Of a stretch of DNA of 64,000 nucleotides, positions 26,338 to 36,041 are shown piece by piece (the first letter of the stretch is position 1; every line of letters starts with the position of its first letter). The translations under genes and the position numbers were made by a program. Under the pieces are notes generated by a model. That model worked only from the letters and a program-made list of their open reading frames with translations. It did no database searches and was not told the DNA's origin. This stretch comes from Clostridium lundense DSM 17049 (GTDB lineage Bacteria; Bacillota; Clostridia; Clostridiales; Clostridiaceae): positions 682,001-746,000 of the forward strand of contig NZ_JHVC01000001.1 of assembly GCF_000619945.1 (NCBI RefSeq), written 5' to 3'.

Positions 26338-27531
26338 ATGAATATATCTAATAGAATTATGGATATGAAGTTTTCTGAAATTCGTAAATTAATTCCTTTT
26401 GCAAACGAGGCTAAAGAGAAAGGAATTAAAGTATATCATTTAAATATAGGTCAACCTGATGTGGAAACACCAGAAGAATTTTTTAAAGCAGTAAACAATT
26501 ATAAAGGAAAAACACTAAAATATGAAAATTCTCAAGGAATCATGGATTTAATAGAAACTATTGTTAAATATTATAAAGGAATAGATATAGATTTTGATAA
26601 AGAAGATATTTATATTACTAATGGAGCTAGTGAAGGAATTTTATTTTCTCTAATGACTATATGTGATTATGGTGATGAAATAATAGTACCTGAACCTTAT
26701 TATACTAATTATAATAATATAGCCACACTAGCAGGGGTTAATATAAAATCCTTTAGAACTTATAGAGAAGATGGATTTCATCTGAAAAGCAAAGAAGATA
26801 TAGTAAGCATTATAGGTAAAAATACTAAGGCCATACTTATTTCAAATCCCGGAAATCCTACTGGAGTAGTTTATTCAAAAGAAGAAGTACGATTACTTGC
26901 AGATATTGCAAAGGAACATAATCTTTATATTCTTGCAGATGAGGTTTATAGAGAGTTTATATATGATGGGTTGGAATATACCTCTTTTATGTCTATGAAA
27001 GATATTTTAGATAGAGTTATACTTATTGATAGTATATCTAAAAGATATAGTGCTTGTGGAGCTAGAATTGGAATGATAGCTTCCAAAAATAAGGAAGTGT
27101 CTCATCAGTTCTTAAAACTTTGTCAATCAAGATTAAGTGTATCTACTCTAGATCAAGTAGGTGCAACAAATCTAATAAATGTACCTAAAGAATATTTTAC
27201 CAAAGTAAATAAGGAATATGAAAAAAGAAGAAATATACTTTTTGAAGGTTTAATGAGCATTCCAGGTATAAGTTGTGAAAAACCTTCAGGAGCATTTTAT
27301 ATAATTGTAAAACTGCCAGTGAAAGAATCAGAACATTTTGCTAAATGGCTTTTAACAGACTTCACTTACCATAATAAAACTGTTATGATAACACCAGCTG
27401 CAGGCTTTTATGCTACTAATGGCTTAGGAAAAGACGAAGTTAGATTATCTTATTGTATAAATAGTGATGATTTAAAGGAAGCATTAATAATATTAAATAA
27501 AGGGTTAGAAGAATATAATAAAATATTTTAG
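26338..27531 (+). CDS. Pyridoxal-phosphate aminotransferase, class I/II
   Basis: 397-residue fold-type-I aminotransferase, second of two in the window and clearly a different subgroup from the one at 9174. It shows HLNIGQPDVETPEEF, NGASEGILFSL, SNPGNPTGVV, LADEVYREFIYDG, the PLP-lysine segment IDSISKRYSACGARIGM and a C-terminal RLSYCINS. GGAGGGG lies directly before the ATG. The gene is alone between terminators. An aspartate or broad-range amino-acid aminotransferase is likely; the substrate cannot be read from the sequence. Confidence 0.85.
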   Translation: MNISNRIMDMKFSEIRKLIPFANEAKEKGIKVYHLNIGQPDVETPEEFFKAVNNYKGKTLKYENSQGIMDLIETIVKYYKGIDIDFDKEDIYITNGASEGILFSLMTICDYGDEIIVPEPYYTNYNNIATLAGVNIKSFRTYREDGFHLKSKEDIVSIIGKNTKAILISNPGNPTGVVYSKEEVRLLADIAKEHNLYILADEVYREFIYDGLEYTSFMSMKDILDRVILIDSISKRYSACGARIGMIASKNKEVSHQFLKLCQSRLSVSTLDQVGATNLINVPKEYFTKVNKEYEKRRNILFEGLMSIPGISCEKPSGAFYIIVKLPVKESEHFAKWLLTDFTYHNKTVMITPAAGFYATNGLGKDEVRLSYCINSDDLKEALIILNKGLEEYNKIF

Positions 27532-27540
27532 GAAAATAAT

Positions 27541-27580
27541 AATAGGATAGACTTAAAACTAATAAAAGTCTATCCTATAT
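27541..27580. terminator. Bidirectional terminator, aminotransferase / GNAT gene
   Basis: AATAGGATAGACTT / AAGTCTATCCTATT, loop of 11 nt, between converging genes. Confidence 0.85.
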
Positions 27581-28441
27581 TATTGTTTCCATATCATATT
27601 GTTCAGTAATTATTTTAAAACCACATTTTTTATACAATTCTAAAGCTATTTTATTATTCCAATCTACATTTATTAAAACTTTATTGAATTTATATTTACT
27701 TGTTAATTTTAATAAATAATTAATTAATGCTTTACCATACCCTTTTCCTCTATATTCTTTTAGTATACCAACATTAACGATTATAGGTATACCATTATCT
27801 AATATAATTTGGCCGTAACCTATATATGCTTTATCTTTCATTATAAAAATAGCACCATCATCGAAATAATAGTTTTGGCATTGATCAAAGTATATATCTC
27901 TTATGGAAATAGGAATTCTTGTATCGTTTTTAAATACTTCATTTTGAATAACACATCTAATATTTTCTTCTTTGCCTTTTTCTAAAATTTTAAATTTAAC
28001 TTCATTATTTATTTCAGGATTAAAATTCTCCTCCATACATAATTCCATTTTAACAGTTCCATGAATTTTTTTAAAACCTGCCTTCTCTAATGCATATATA
28101 TTACGACCATTACTTTCGCAGGTATAAGATGCAATATATCCTACTTTTAAACTACCTAGAAGTAATGAAATATATTTTTCTTCATCTGAGCACTTATATA
28201 CATTTAAAGAATTAATTATATAGGAGTCCTTATCTTTCAGGGTTGCCCATATATAGCCAACGCATTTGTTACCACTTATAAGTAAAGTAATAGTTCTTTT
28301 TAAAAACAACCTTTGAATTATGTTACTACTATTATAACATGAAAAAAAGTCATCATTTAGTTTATTAAATCCTAATCGATTATTGTTTAAAATTTGAAAC
28401 TGTTCAATATTATTTTTATTTAATCTTATACATTTACACAT
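27575..28441 (-). CDS. GNAT-family N-acetyltransferase with two GNAT-like halves
   Basis: 288 residues. The C-terminal half has the acetyl-CoA motif A (VGILKEYRGKGYGKALINYL) and motif B (VDWNNKIALELYKKCGFKI). The N-terminal half has a degenerate equivalent (KVGYIASYTCESNGRNIYAL followed by EKAGFKKIHG) that lacks the R/Q-x-x-G-x-G/A loop, so only the second half is likely to be catalytic. I chose the ATG at 28441, which has TGAGGA upstream; the longer frame starts inside that site. The acetyl acceptor is unknown. Confidence 0.8.
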   Translation of the reverse strand: MCKCIRLNKNNIEQFQILNNNRLGFNKLNDDFFSCYNSSNIIQRLFLKRTITLLISGNKCVGYIWATLKDKDSYIINSLNVYKCSDEEKYISLLLGSLKVGYIASYTCESNGRNIYALEKAGFKKIHGTVKMELCMEENFNPEINNEVKFKILEKGKEENIRCVIQNEVFKNDTRIPISIRDIYFDQCQNYYFDDGAIFIMKDKAYIGYGQIILDNGIPIIVNVGILKEYRGKGYGKALINYLLKLTSKYKFNKVLINVDWNNKIALELYKKCGFKIITEQYDMETII

Positions 28442-28511
28442 AATATTCCTCAAAAGTATAATTATTTATTTATTAAGTATAAAACTTTTAAATTTTCTAG
28501 TCAACTAATAA

Positions 28512-29570
28512 TCAATCTGTATACTCATTTACATAATCTATATAATTTTCTAAGAATTTTTGTTGTAAATCATCATATTTAACCAACTTATTTAACTTAT
28601 TAATATATTTAGCTTCACTCCAACTCTTATGTTTAATATATCTTTTTTTTCCTAGCTTCCAAAACTTATGCGGAAAGGCTATCATAGAAAGCATTGCTTC
28701 TAATTCGCTTTTTTTAAGCCTGTTTACTTCATTATACGCTTCTATTAAGACTTTAGCTTTATTAAAATCCCATTGATATTCTTTTTTAAACATAAGGCGT
28801 CTTATAAGTTTTCCTAAATCATTTATTTGCAAATCAATAATTATACTGTCTAAATCAATAATATAATATTCATCATCTTTCTTTATTATATTTTGATAAT
28901 AAAAGCTATCATGACATATGGTTCTTTTTTCACTAGCTTCTTTTGAAAGAGCATAGTAATCTGATGCATTTAACATTTGCAGTGCGGCTACCCCCCTATT
29001 ATAAAAATCATCTATATAGCTTTCATACTGAATATCAAAATCATTTCTAAATCTTCTCTTTTCTATTATTTTTTTATATCTTTCTAAATCAGATAAATTA
29101 TTAGTAAATATTCTAGGCCAGTTTTTAAGATTGTTCTTTATCTTTAATTTTTTTGTACTTATTTTATTAGTAGCAATATGGAATTTAGCAAGTAGCTTAA
29201 CACAAATACATGCTTCGTTTATATCATTTAAATCGCATTCTTCTCCATCGATCCATTCAGTTACATAAAAAAACATTTTCTTATGTTTAACAAAAAGGTA
29301 GTTCTCCTTAGTTTTAAAGAACTTAGCGGTATAATAAAAACCATTTTTCTCTAATTCTTCAACTAAAGTATTTCCATTAATAGCTTTTGTTTTACTGTGA
29401 TTTATTTTTTTTAGGCATATGGGACCTTGATTAGTATTTATCTTATAGGCACTTCTAACTTTATTTATATCATGTATTTTAAAATCATAATTCAGCAATA
29501 CTTTTTTTATCATATTTTTTTCTTTATCCGTAAGTTCATCTATATATTGAATTAATTTTCTATCACCCAT
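28512..29570 (-). CDS. CotS/CotI-like spore coat kinase-fold protein
   Basis: 352-residue protein with the aminoglycoside-phosphotransferase fold of the CotS/CotI spore coat group. The catalytic loop is present as CHDSFYYQNI and the metal-binding aspartate as YIIDLDS, so it may be an active kinase. The C-terminal third is basic and Lys/Tyr-rich, as often seen in coat proteins. GGAGGG precedes the ATG. Upstream, TAATATT and AATATAAT at 13-bp spacing loosely resemble a sigma-E promoter (mother-cell), which would fit. It is followed by the GNAT gene after a short gap. Confidence 0.75.
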   Translation of the reverse strand: MGDRKLIQYIDELTDKEKNMIKKVLLNYDFKIHDINKVRSAYKINTNQGPICLKKINHSKTKAINGNTLVEELEKNGFYYTAKFFKTKENYLFVKHKKMFFYVTEWIDGEECDLNDINEACICVKLLAKFHIATNKISTKKLKIKNNLKNWPRIFTNNLSDLERYKKIIEKRRFRNDFDIQYESYIDDFYNRGVAALQMLNASDYYALSKEASEKRTICHDSFYYQNIIKKDDEYYIIDLDSIIIDLQINDLGKLIRRLMFKKEYQWDFNKAKVLIEAYNEVNRLKKSELEAMLSMIAFPHKFWKLGKKRYIKHKSWSEAKYINKLNKLVKYDDLQQKFLENYIDYVNEYTD

Positions 29571-29631
29571 AAATTCCCTCCTATTAGTATCTAATAAATT
29601 ATATTATTTATAGGAGAAAATATTACATTAA

Positions 29632-29666
29632 AATAAAAAAGGTCATCTTATTTTGATGGCCTTTTT
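29632..29666 (-). terminator. speD terminator
   Basis: AAAAAGGTCATC / GATGGCCTTTTT around a 7-nt loop, overlapping the last codons of speD. Confidence 0.8.
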
Positions 29667-30045
29667 ATATATTAGAAACCTTGACAGATACAGGCTGTTC
29701 AAAAATTCCTCTTTTTACTTCTGTAGCTGTCATATTTTTTGCTTTAAATTTTTCAGTTAAGTAATTGCAAGCATCCCAAGGATTCACAGTATCGCCGCAA
29801 GTAAATACATCTACTGCAGCATATCCAAGTTCAGGCCATGTGTGAATTGTAAGATGAGATTCAGAAATTATAACAACTCCACTTACTCCTTGAGGATTAA
29901 ACTTGTGAAAAGCAACTTCTCTTACTTCTGCACCAGATTTTAAAGCAGAATTTACCATAGTTCTTTCTATATATTCTTTATCATCTAACATTTCCTTATC
30001 ACAACCATATATTTCCGCTAATATGTGACGTCCTAAAGTTTTCAT
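29665..30045 (-). CDS. speD: S-adenosylmethionine decarboxylase proenzyme
   Basis: Makes decarboxylated SAM, the aminopropyl donor for spermidine synthesis. The 126 residues fit the bacterial class 1B enzyme. The self-cleavage site is Glu62-Ser63 in SESHLTIHTWPE; Ser63 becomes the pyruvoyl group. His68 and Cys83 (FTCGD) are the processing and catalytic residues. GGAGG lies upstream. No speE is adjacent, so the partner synthase must be elsewhere. It has its own promoter and terminator. Confidence 0.96.
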   Translation of the reverse strand: MKTLGRHILAEIYGCDKEMLDDKEYIERTMVNSALKSGAEVREVAFHKFNPQGVSGVVIISESHLTIHTWPELGYAAVDVFTCGDTVNPWDACNYLTEKFKAKNMTATEVKRGIFEQPVSVKVSNI

Positions 30046-30086
30046 TCTATAATATTACCTCCTTCATTAAATGAATTAACAAATAA

Positions 30087-30114
30087 ATTTTATCAAATAT
30101 ATTAAAAAAGTCAA
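30087..30114 (-). promoter_or_regulatory. speD promoter
   Basis: On the minus strand TTGACT, 16 bp, TAAAAT, about 40 bp before the start codon. Confidence 0.6.
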
Positions 30115-30264
30115 TATATTTGACTGTAATTTTCAAATATTTTATACTATGATGGTAATACATCTGTTTTTCTTTAGAATACTCTAAAATGCTATGATAT
30201 ATAAGTGCTAATTGGATAAATTATATTCCCTTTATATAATATGGTATTAGTCTAGTTTAAATAT

Positions 30265-30304
30265 AAAAATGCGTGTATCTTATCTTATAATACACGCATT
30301 TTTA
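30265..30304 (-). terminator. Terminator of the cmk-ispH operon
   Basis: AAAATGCGTGTAT / ATACACGCATTTT with an 11-nt loop and T tract. Confidence 0.85.
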
Positions 30305-30321
30305 TTAAAATATACATAAAT

Positions 30322-32241
30322 TTAAATATCATTTACTTCTTTTATACTTAAACCTATTTTTTTATTTTCTTTATCTACATTAACAATTTTAGCTTTAATA
30401 TTCTCTCCTATTTTTAAAGCATCTTCGGCTTTTTCAATTCTCTTATGGCTTATTTGAGAAATATGAACTAATCCATCTACGCCAGGTTCTAATTCTACAA
30501 AGGCACCAAAAGATGAGAACCTAACTACTTTTCCTAAAACGATACTACCTAATGGATACTTTATATCTACATTGTTCCATGGATTTTCTTGCAATTTTTT
30601 AAGACTTAATGATAGTTTTTTATTTTCTTTATCTATATCAAGAATATAAACTTTGATTTTATCTCCTATTTTCAATACATCAGAAGACTTTGAAACTCTA
30701 CCCCATGACATTTCAGATACATGTAGTAATCCATCAACTTCACCTATTTGAACAAAAGCTCCAAAATCAGTTAATCTCTTAACTTCTCCTTCTACTACGG
30801 TGTCTTTTTCTAGATTACTCCAAGTTTCTTCCTCTTGTATTTTTTTCTCTTCTTTTAATATTTCTCTTCTTGAAGCTACTATTCTTGTTCTATTTTTAGA
30901 TTCATCAAGTTCTATTACATTTACTTCAAAGTTTTTTCCAATGTATTCTGTTAAATCTTCTACATGTTTTAGTTCAATATGCGAAGCTGGTATAAATAAT
31001 CTTACAATACCTTTATATAGAGATACTAATCCACCAGTTACTGTTTCTTTAATTTTTACATTTAATATAGTACCATTTTGGAAAGCTTCTCTAACTTCTT
31101 TTAAAGCATCTTCCCTACTCAATTCTACAATTGAAATAATTGGTGGTCTCATTTCAGAACCTAAACTAATTATTTTACCTTTTACTTTTTCACCTTTTTT
31201 TATTAAATTTTCCATTTCTGCATTATCCTCTTTAGTTATTTCACTTAGAGGAAGTAATGCATCAGATTTATACCCTATATTCACAAAGGCCTCTTTGTTA
31301 CTAGTATTTACAGATGTAACTTCACCTTCTACTATTTGCCCTATAGATATTTGAGTATCATTTTTTTTCATGTACTCTAATTGCTCATTTGGTTCGAAGT
31401 TTTTATCTTCACTCATTTTACTAACAGCCTCCCTTATAATCCAATCAGGTGTTGAAGCTCCTGCTGTAACACCAATTATACAATCTTTTTTATTTGTAAT
31501 ATAATCAGGTATTTCACCTGCATTTTCTACATGAATTGTATTTGCACAGTTTCTTTTGCATATTTCAAAAAGTTTTGTTGTATTTGAACTATTTTTACCA
31601 CCAATTATTATCATAACCTCTGTTTGTTTAGATAATTCTTCTGCGGCCTTTTGTCTAACTGCTGTAGCACTACAAATAGTATTAAAAGCCAAAATTTCTT
31701 TGCAATCTTTTATTACTTTACCTAATACATTTTCCCAGTGATCTTCTTTTTCAGTAGTTTGAGATACTACACAAATTTTTTTTGGTAGGTCTTTTAAATC
31801 ACTGCCATCTCTAGATATTATAGCCGAATTATTACACCATCCATTAATTCCAACTACTTCGGGATGGCTTCTGTCACCTACTATTAAAATAGCATAACCT
31901 TCGGAATAATATTTTTGCACTTTTTTTTGTATGCTTGAAACATAAGTACAAGTAGCATCAATAATATTAACCTTCTTATTTTTTAACTTATTTAAAATAT
32001 CTAGTGAAATACCATGAGATCTTATAATAACTACATCATCTTCTGCTAAATTATCTATCTCATCAATCTCAATGGGAAATATATTTTTTCCCTTTAATAA
32101 AGTCACCACATCATTATTATGTATTATAGGTCCTAAAGTATATATTTTTTTATTGAAATCTTCTTTAGCTTTTATAGCCATATCTACAGCTCTTTTTACA
32201 CCATAACAAAAACCGGAATTTTTAGCTAAAACTATACTCAT
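30322..32241 (-). CDS. ispH: Fusion of IspH (HMBPP reductase) with ribosomal protein S1 repeats
   Basis: 639 residues, two proteins in one chain. Residues 1-280 are IspH, the [4Fe-4S] enzyme ending the MEP isoprenoid pathway; the cluster cysteines are C12, C98 and C190, with RSHGIS supplying the active-site His. The rest holds four or more S1 RNA-binding repeats (GQIVEGEVTSVN, GTILNVKIKETV, DTVVEGEVKRLTDFGAFVQI, GSIVLGKVVRFSSFGAFVEL). The last two are the closest to consensus. This fusion is known from clostridia and is not an assembly artefact: the frame is continuous and the linker (about 280-305) is charged. It lies 17 bp from cmk, an order seen elsewhere as cmk-rpsA. Confidence 0.95.
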   Translation of the reverse strand: MSIVLAKNSGFCYGVKRAVDMAIKAKEDFNKKIYTLGPIIHNNDVVTLLKGKNIFPIEIDEIDNLAEDDVVIIRSHGISLDILNKLKNKKVNIIDATCTYVSSIQKKVQKYYSEGYAILIVGDRSHPEVVGINGWCNNSAIISRDGSDLKDLPKKICVVSQTTEKEDHWENVLGKVIKDCKEILAFNTICSATAVRQKAAEELSKQTEVMIIIGGKNSSNTTKLFEICKRNCANTIHVENAGEIPDYITNKKDCIIGVTAGASTPDWIIREAVSKMSEDKNFEPNEQLEYMKKNDTQISIGQIVEGEVTSVNTSNKEAFVNIGYKSDALLPLSEITKEDNAEMENLIKKGEKVKGKIISLGSEMRPPIISIVELSREDALKEVREAFQNGTILNVKIKETVTGGLVSLYKGIVRLFIPASHIELKHVEDLTEYIGKNFEVNVIELDESKNRTRIVASRREILKEEKKIQEEETWSNLEKDTVVEGEVKRLTDFGAFVQIGEVDGLLHVSEMSWGRVSKSSDVLKIGDKIKVYILDIDKENKKLSLSLKKLQENPWNNVDIKYPLGSIVLGKVVRFSSFGAFVELEPGVDGLVHISQISHKRIEKAEDALKIGENIKAKIVNVDKENKKIGLSIKEVNDI

Positions 32242-32258
32242 AAAATCACCTTCATCTA

Positions 32259-32915
32259 TTAGTCAGTTACTTTTTTAATATACTCTGACATTTTATCTAC
32301 TACTTGAGTTATAGTTAAATTTGAAGTATCTATTTCAATGGCATCTTCCGCTTTTTTTAATGGATTTACTTTTCTAGTGGTATCTATAAAGTCTCTTTTT
32401 ATTATATCTTGTAATATGCTATTATATTCTACATCTACATTCTTTTCTATTAATTCATCATATCTTCTTTTTGCTCTTATCTCTGGTGAAGCAGTTAAGT
32501 AAAATTTAAAAGGAGCATCAAAAAGAACGACTGTTCCTATATCTCTTCCATCCATAACTACATCATATTTTTTAGACATTTCCTTTTGTAGGTGAACTAG
32601 AAGTTCCCTTACTTCTGGTACTGCAGCGTATAATGATACATTATTACTTATTTCAGGTTTTCTTATTTCTTCACTGACATCTTCTCCATTAATAATTAGT
32701 CTATTCTCTAAAAAATGCATTTCTAAAGATTTTACTAAATTACATAAAGACTCTATATTGTCCGGAGATATATTATTTCTTCTAGATAGTAGTGTTACTC
32801 CCCTATACATTGCACCAGTATCTATGTACATTAAATTAAATCGTTTTGCTAAAATTTTTGCGATGGTACTTTTTCCTGCACCGGCAGGCCCATCAACTGC
32901 AACAGCTATTCTCAA
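32259..32915 (-). CDS. cmk: Cytidylate kinase
   Basis: Phosphorylates CMP and dCMP. 218 residues with P-loop VDGPAGAGKSTIAK at residues 6-19, IDTGAMYRG, MDGRDIGTVV and the lid segment RAKRRYDEL. AAGGAAG lies before the ATG. It is the first gene of the cmk-ispH/S1 operon. Confidence 0.96.
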   Translation of the reverse strand: MRIAVAVDGPAGAGKSTIAKILAKRFNLMYIDTGAMYRGVTLLSRRNNISPDNIESLCNLVKSLEMHFLENRLIINGEDVSEEIRKPEISNNVSLYAAVPEVRELLVHLQKEMSKKYDVVMDGRDIGTVVLFDAPFKFYLTASPEIRAKRRYDELIEKNVDVEYNSILQDIIKRDFIDTTRKVNPLKKAEDAIEIDTSNLTITQVVDKMSEYIKKVTD

Positions 32916-32990
32916 TATTAAACTTCCTTTCTCTTTAACATATATTTTTTATATTCTATAAAAAATATTAAATTCCTCTATTTTATATAC

Positions 32991-33045
32991 TTTTTATCCG
33001 ATAGCTACCATTCGCAATTCCCAACCTTTATAGGTAGACGATAGC
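32991..33045. repeat. Second, shorter copy of the ATCCGAT intergenic element
   Basis: TTTTTATCCGAT-CTACC at 32991-33009 matches 24516-24534 with two mismatches. A CTACC/GGTAG hairpin follows, and then diverged sequence. It lies just after the aroH stop and before cmk. Confidence 0.45.
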
Positions 33046-33059
33046 AGATGCTACTAAAG

Positions 33060-33428
33060 CTAAGAATCATTTGATTCATTAAGCAAATCTTTACGTAATG
33101 ATTTTGAATTCCTTAAATAAACATAATTAATCTTATCTTTTTCTCCATTACATAATATAAGGATTCTAATGCAATAACTTAATGAATTATCTACTTTCAT
33201 TTCATTAAAATGCATAATTGCTACATTATTTAACTTATAGTATTCTCTTATAAATTTTCCTGGATAGTCTTTTGTAATGTCTTCTGTACAAGAAAAAATA
33301 ATTGAAACTATATCTGAAAGCTTTAAACAATTCTTTTTTATAATTTCTTCAAATAACTCTATAGAACATATGTTTATTTCTTGTGAGCTATTTTTACTAA
33401 TTGTAGTAGCTCCCCTTATTGCATACAT
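33060..33428 (-). CDS. aroH: Chorismate mutase, AroH type
   Basis: Converts chorismate to prephenate for phenylalanine and tyrosine. 122 residues, the size of the monofunctional B. subtilis AroH. It shows the starting IRGATTI, a central SIIFSCTEDITKDYPGKFIR (active-site Arg), and NYVYLRNSKSLRKDL at the end. The start codon overlaps the previous stop by one base (TAATG), so it is translationally coupled to the flavoprotein gene, a link with no obvious metabolic reason. Confidence 0.9.
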   Translation of the reverse strand: MYAIRGATTISKNSSQEINICSIELFEEIIKKNCLKLSDIVSIIFSCTEDITKDYPGKFIREYYKLNNVAIMHFNEMKVDNSLSYCIRILILCNGEKDKINYVYLRNSKSLRKDLLNESNDS

Positions 33429-34654
33429 TACTTTTCACCTACCATTGTACCTGCTAAATAACCTGTAGAAAAAGCTATTTGAATATTATATCCACCAGTA
33501 TATGCATCTACATCTAAAACTTCTCCTGCAAAATATAAGTTATTGATTATTTTTGACTTCATAGTGGATGGATCTACTTCTTTTACACATACTCCACCTG
33601 AAGTTACTATAGCTTCCGCAATAGGTCTTAATCCTTTTACTTTTAAAGTTAAATTGTGAAGTAAATTAACTAAATTTTTTCTTTCTTCCTTAGTAATAGA
33701 ATTTACTTTTTTGTTTTCAGGAATATTTGACAATTTAATTATTATATCAATTAGTTTTTTAGGTAATAAATCCTCTAAAGAATTTTTAAAATCTTTATTA
33801 ATATATTTCGCAAAATCTTTTTGTATTCTCTTATCTAATTCTTCCTCATTTAATGCTGGTTTTAAATTAATTATAGCATGGAATGATTCCTTCTCTTTAA
33901 CAAATCTGCTAGCACTCAATACTATAGGACCGGAAATACCAAAATGAGTAAACAACATTTCTCCAAATTCACTATAGATAGTTTTGCCTTTGGAATTCTT
34001 TATACTCAACTCTACATTTTTTAATGACAACCCTTGTAAGTCTTTTACCCAAGAATCTTCAATTTCTAATGGTACTAGAGAAGGTTTTAAATCTATAATA
34101 CAATGGCCTAGTTTTTTTGCAAATTTATACCCATCACCAGTAGAACCAGTTTGGGGATAGGATATTCCTCCTGTAGTCATGATGAAATAATCACCTTTTA
34201 TTATCTTATCGTTCTTTAATTTAACAGAAGATATCTCTTTATTATTTTCTATAATTTCTTCTACTTCACTATTCAATAAAATTTCTACATTCTTTTTAAT
34301 AAGTTCTTTTTCTAAAGCTCTAATTATATCTGATGATTTATCAGATTCAGGGAAAACCCTATCCCCTCTTTCAACTTTAAGTTTTACTCCTAGTTTTTCG
34401 AAAAAATTCATTACATTCTCATTGGTAAAAGTATATAAAGAACTATATAAAAATTGTGAATTACCAGGTATGTAATCAAAGAATTCTCCTATATCTTTTC
34501 CATTTGTAACATTGCATCTTCCTTTACCTGTAATAAATAGTTTCTTGCCTAACTTATCATTTTTTTCTATTAAAGTTACTTTATGTTTTTCAGCAGCGGT
34601 TATTGCTGCCATCATACCTGCTGGTCCTCCGCCTATTACTATTACTTTAGCCAC
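33428..34654 (-). CDS. HI0933/YhiN-family flavoprotein (BaiN-like)
   Basis: FAD-dependent NAD(P)-type oxidoreductase of 408 residues. The dinucleotide motif is VIVIGGGPAGMMAAITAAE at the N-terminus; RCNVTNGKD and TGGISYPQTGSTGDGYKFAK are characteristic of this family. The C-terminal FAD-binding part ends VLDVDAYTGGYNIQIAFSTG. I chose the GTG at 34654 because AGGAGG lies 9 bp upstream. Some gut clostridial members (BaiN) act on bile-acid intermediates, but most have no known substrate, so no reaction is assigned. Confidence 0.88.
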   Translation of the reverse strand: MAKVIVIGGGPAGMMAAITAAEKHKVTLIEKNDKLGKKLFITGKGRCNVTNGKDIGEFFDYIPGNSQFLYSSLYTFTNENVMNFFEKLGVKLKVERGDRVFPESDKSSDIIRALEKELIKKNVEILLNSEVEEIIENNKEISSVKLKNDKIIKGDYFIMTTGGISYPQTGSTGDGYKFAKKLGHCIIDLKPSLVPLEIEDSWVKDLQGLSLKNVELSIKNSKGKTIYSEFGEMLFTHFGISGPIVLSASRFVKEKESFHAIINLKPALNEEELDKRIQKDFAKYINKDFKNSLEDLLPKKLIDIIIKLSNIPENKKVNSITKEERKNLVNLLHNLTLKVKGLRPIAEAIVTSGGVCVKEVDPSTMKSKIINNLYFAGEVLDVDAYTGGYNIQIAFSTGYLAGTMVGEK

Positions 34655-34676
34655 GTTTTTATACCTCCTAAACAAG

Positions 34677-34706
34677 AAAACGAACCCTAAGTAAGGTCCG
34701 TTTATT
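34677..34706 (-). terminator. Terminator of the RpiR-type regulator gene
   Basis: Minus-strand stem AAACGGACC / GGTTCGTTTT, T tract; separates it from the flavoprotein gene. Confidence 0.6.
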
Positions 34707-34707
34707 T

Positions 34708-35586
34708 CTAGTCTGCTCTGTTTTCTTTATAGGAATAAACCTCATAATCTTCCCATATTCTTTCAAGTTTTGAAAATGTGGAAGAAATTTTTTCTTTTTC
34801 TCTAAGTCCTACAGCAATTATTAATGCATTTATTACACTAAGCGGTGCAACTAATGAATCTACAAAAGATGCCATATTACTTTGAGCTATTAATGTATTA
34901 TCTGCTCTAGCTGCTAGTGGTGAAAGTAAACTATCAGTAATTGCTACTACATTTGCTCCTCTGCTTTGAGCATAATCTAAAGCTTCAATAGTTCTTGCTG
35001 CATACCTTGGAAATCCAATTCCTATTACTAAATCTTCTTCAGATATATTTAGCATTTGTTCAAATATATCACTTACACCATAACCTATAACCTTTACATT
35101 ATCAAGTATTAGATTTAAATAAAAACCTAAAAACTCAGCTATAGCTGTTGAACTTCTAAGACCCACTATATAAATTCTTTTTGCTGCAAATATATTATTT
35201 ACAACATTATCGAAGGTATTATGGTTAATTTTTTCTAGAGTTGCTCTGATATTTTCCATATCAGATTTCAATACACTTTTTAATGCACTTTCCTGGCTTA
35301 TAAAGTCATTTGATAACTCTATTCTTTGAACTGTAGTTAGCTTGTTCTTTATTAATTCTTGCAATGCCTTTTGTAATTTAGGATAACCACTAAAACCTAA
35401 TTCATTAGCAAATCTAACTACAGTAGATTCACTAACCCCAACACTAATACCTAATTTTGCAGCTGTCATAAATGCAGCTTTATCATAATGTTTTAATATA
35501 TACTCAGCAATTAACTTTTGACCTTTACTAAGTCTAGGAAATCTTGTTTGTATAGTACGCATTAAATCTTGTTTTGCATCTTCCAT
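34708..35586 (-). CDS. MurR/RpiR-family transcriptional regulator
   Basis: 292 residues with an N-terminal helix-turn-helix (VGVSESTVVRFANELGFSGYPKLQ, about residues 47-70) and a C-terminal SIS phosphosugar-binding domain (IYIVGLRSSTAIAEFLG, DLVIGIGFPRYA, VVAITDSLLSPLA). The family senses sugar phosphates or amino-sugar derivatives. No sugar gene is adjacent, so the regulon cannot be inferred. GAAAGGA precedes the ATG. Confidence 0.9.
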   Translation of the reverse strand: MEDAKQDLMRTIQTRFPRLSKGQKLIAEYILKHYDKAAFMTAAKLGISVGVSESTVVRFANELGFSGYPKLQKALQELIKNKLTTVQRIELSNDFISQESALKSVLKSDMENIRATLEKINHNTFDNVVNNIFAAKRIYIVGLRSSTAIAEFLGFYLNLILDNVKVIGYGVSDIFEQMLNISEEDLVIGIGFPRYAARTIEALDYAQSRGANVVAITDSLLSPLAARADNTLIAQSNMASFVDSLVAPLSVINALIIAVGLREKEKISSTFSKLERIWEDYEVYSYKENRAD

Positions 35587-35683
35587 TTAAATCCAATCCT
35601 TTCTCCATATCCCCTTAAACATGCAACATTTATTTCATTTTAACATCTATTGAACATATTATCAATATTTCTTTCAATTTTTA

Positions 35684-35848
35684 CTATAATTCTTTATAAA
35701 TAGTTAACAATTGTTTACCATCTTTTTCGGATAAGCCAAATGCTAAATTCTTTTTACTTAAATTTTTATTTAAAAAGTCTACAACTAGATACATATCTTC
35801 GTAATATTCAAATTCCTTAACACCAATTAACTCTAAATCATTTTTCAT
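35684..35848 (-). CDS. Small conserved-type protein, possibly DUF4264
   Basis: 54 residues: it opens MKNDLELIGVKEFEYYEDMY and continues with LVVDFLNKNLSKKNLAFGLS. A perfect AGGAGG lies 8 bp before the ATG, which is strong support for translation. The composition is acidic and soluble, with no signal or membrane segment. It recalls the short DUF4264 proteins of clostridia, but I am not certain. It lies between the RpiR regulator and the pseudouridine synthase. No function known. Confidence 0.7.
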   Translation of the reverse strand: MKNDLELIGVKEFEYYEDMYLVVDFLNKNLSKKNLAFGLSEKDGKQLLTIYKEL

Positions 35849-35926
35849 ATGTTACATCCTCCTAATAAAGTTGTATTTATTTTAATTCCATATTTAAATA
35901 AAATTAAACATACATAAATTATAAAA

Positions 35927-35963
35927 AATGAATGAAATAATTTTCATCATTCATTCATTTGAA
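35927..35963 (-). terminator. Terminator of the pseudouridine synthase operon
   Basis: AAATGAATGAA / TTCATTCATTT around a 13-nt loop, A and T tracts outside. Confidence 0.7.
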
Positions 35964-36041
35964 AAAAGTATATGTCCTCTAATATATTTTTTGGTTTTAT
36001 CTGTAATATTCTATAGTTAATTTTTAATTTATTTCTAAAAA

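Noticed and set aside
30322..32241. IspH-S1 fusion as a novel fusion protein
   Set aside because: It is unusual in bacteria at large but already known as a standard arrangement in clostridia.
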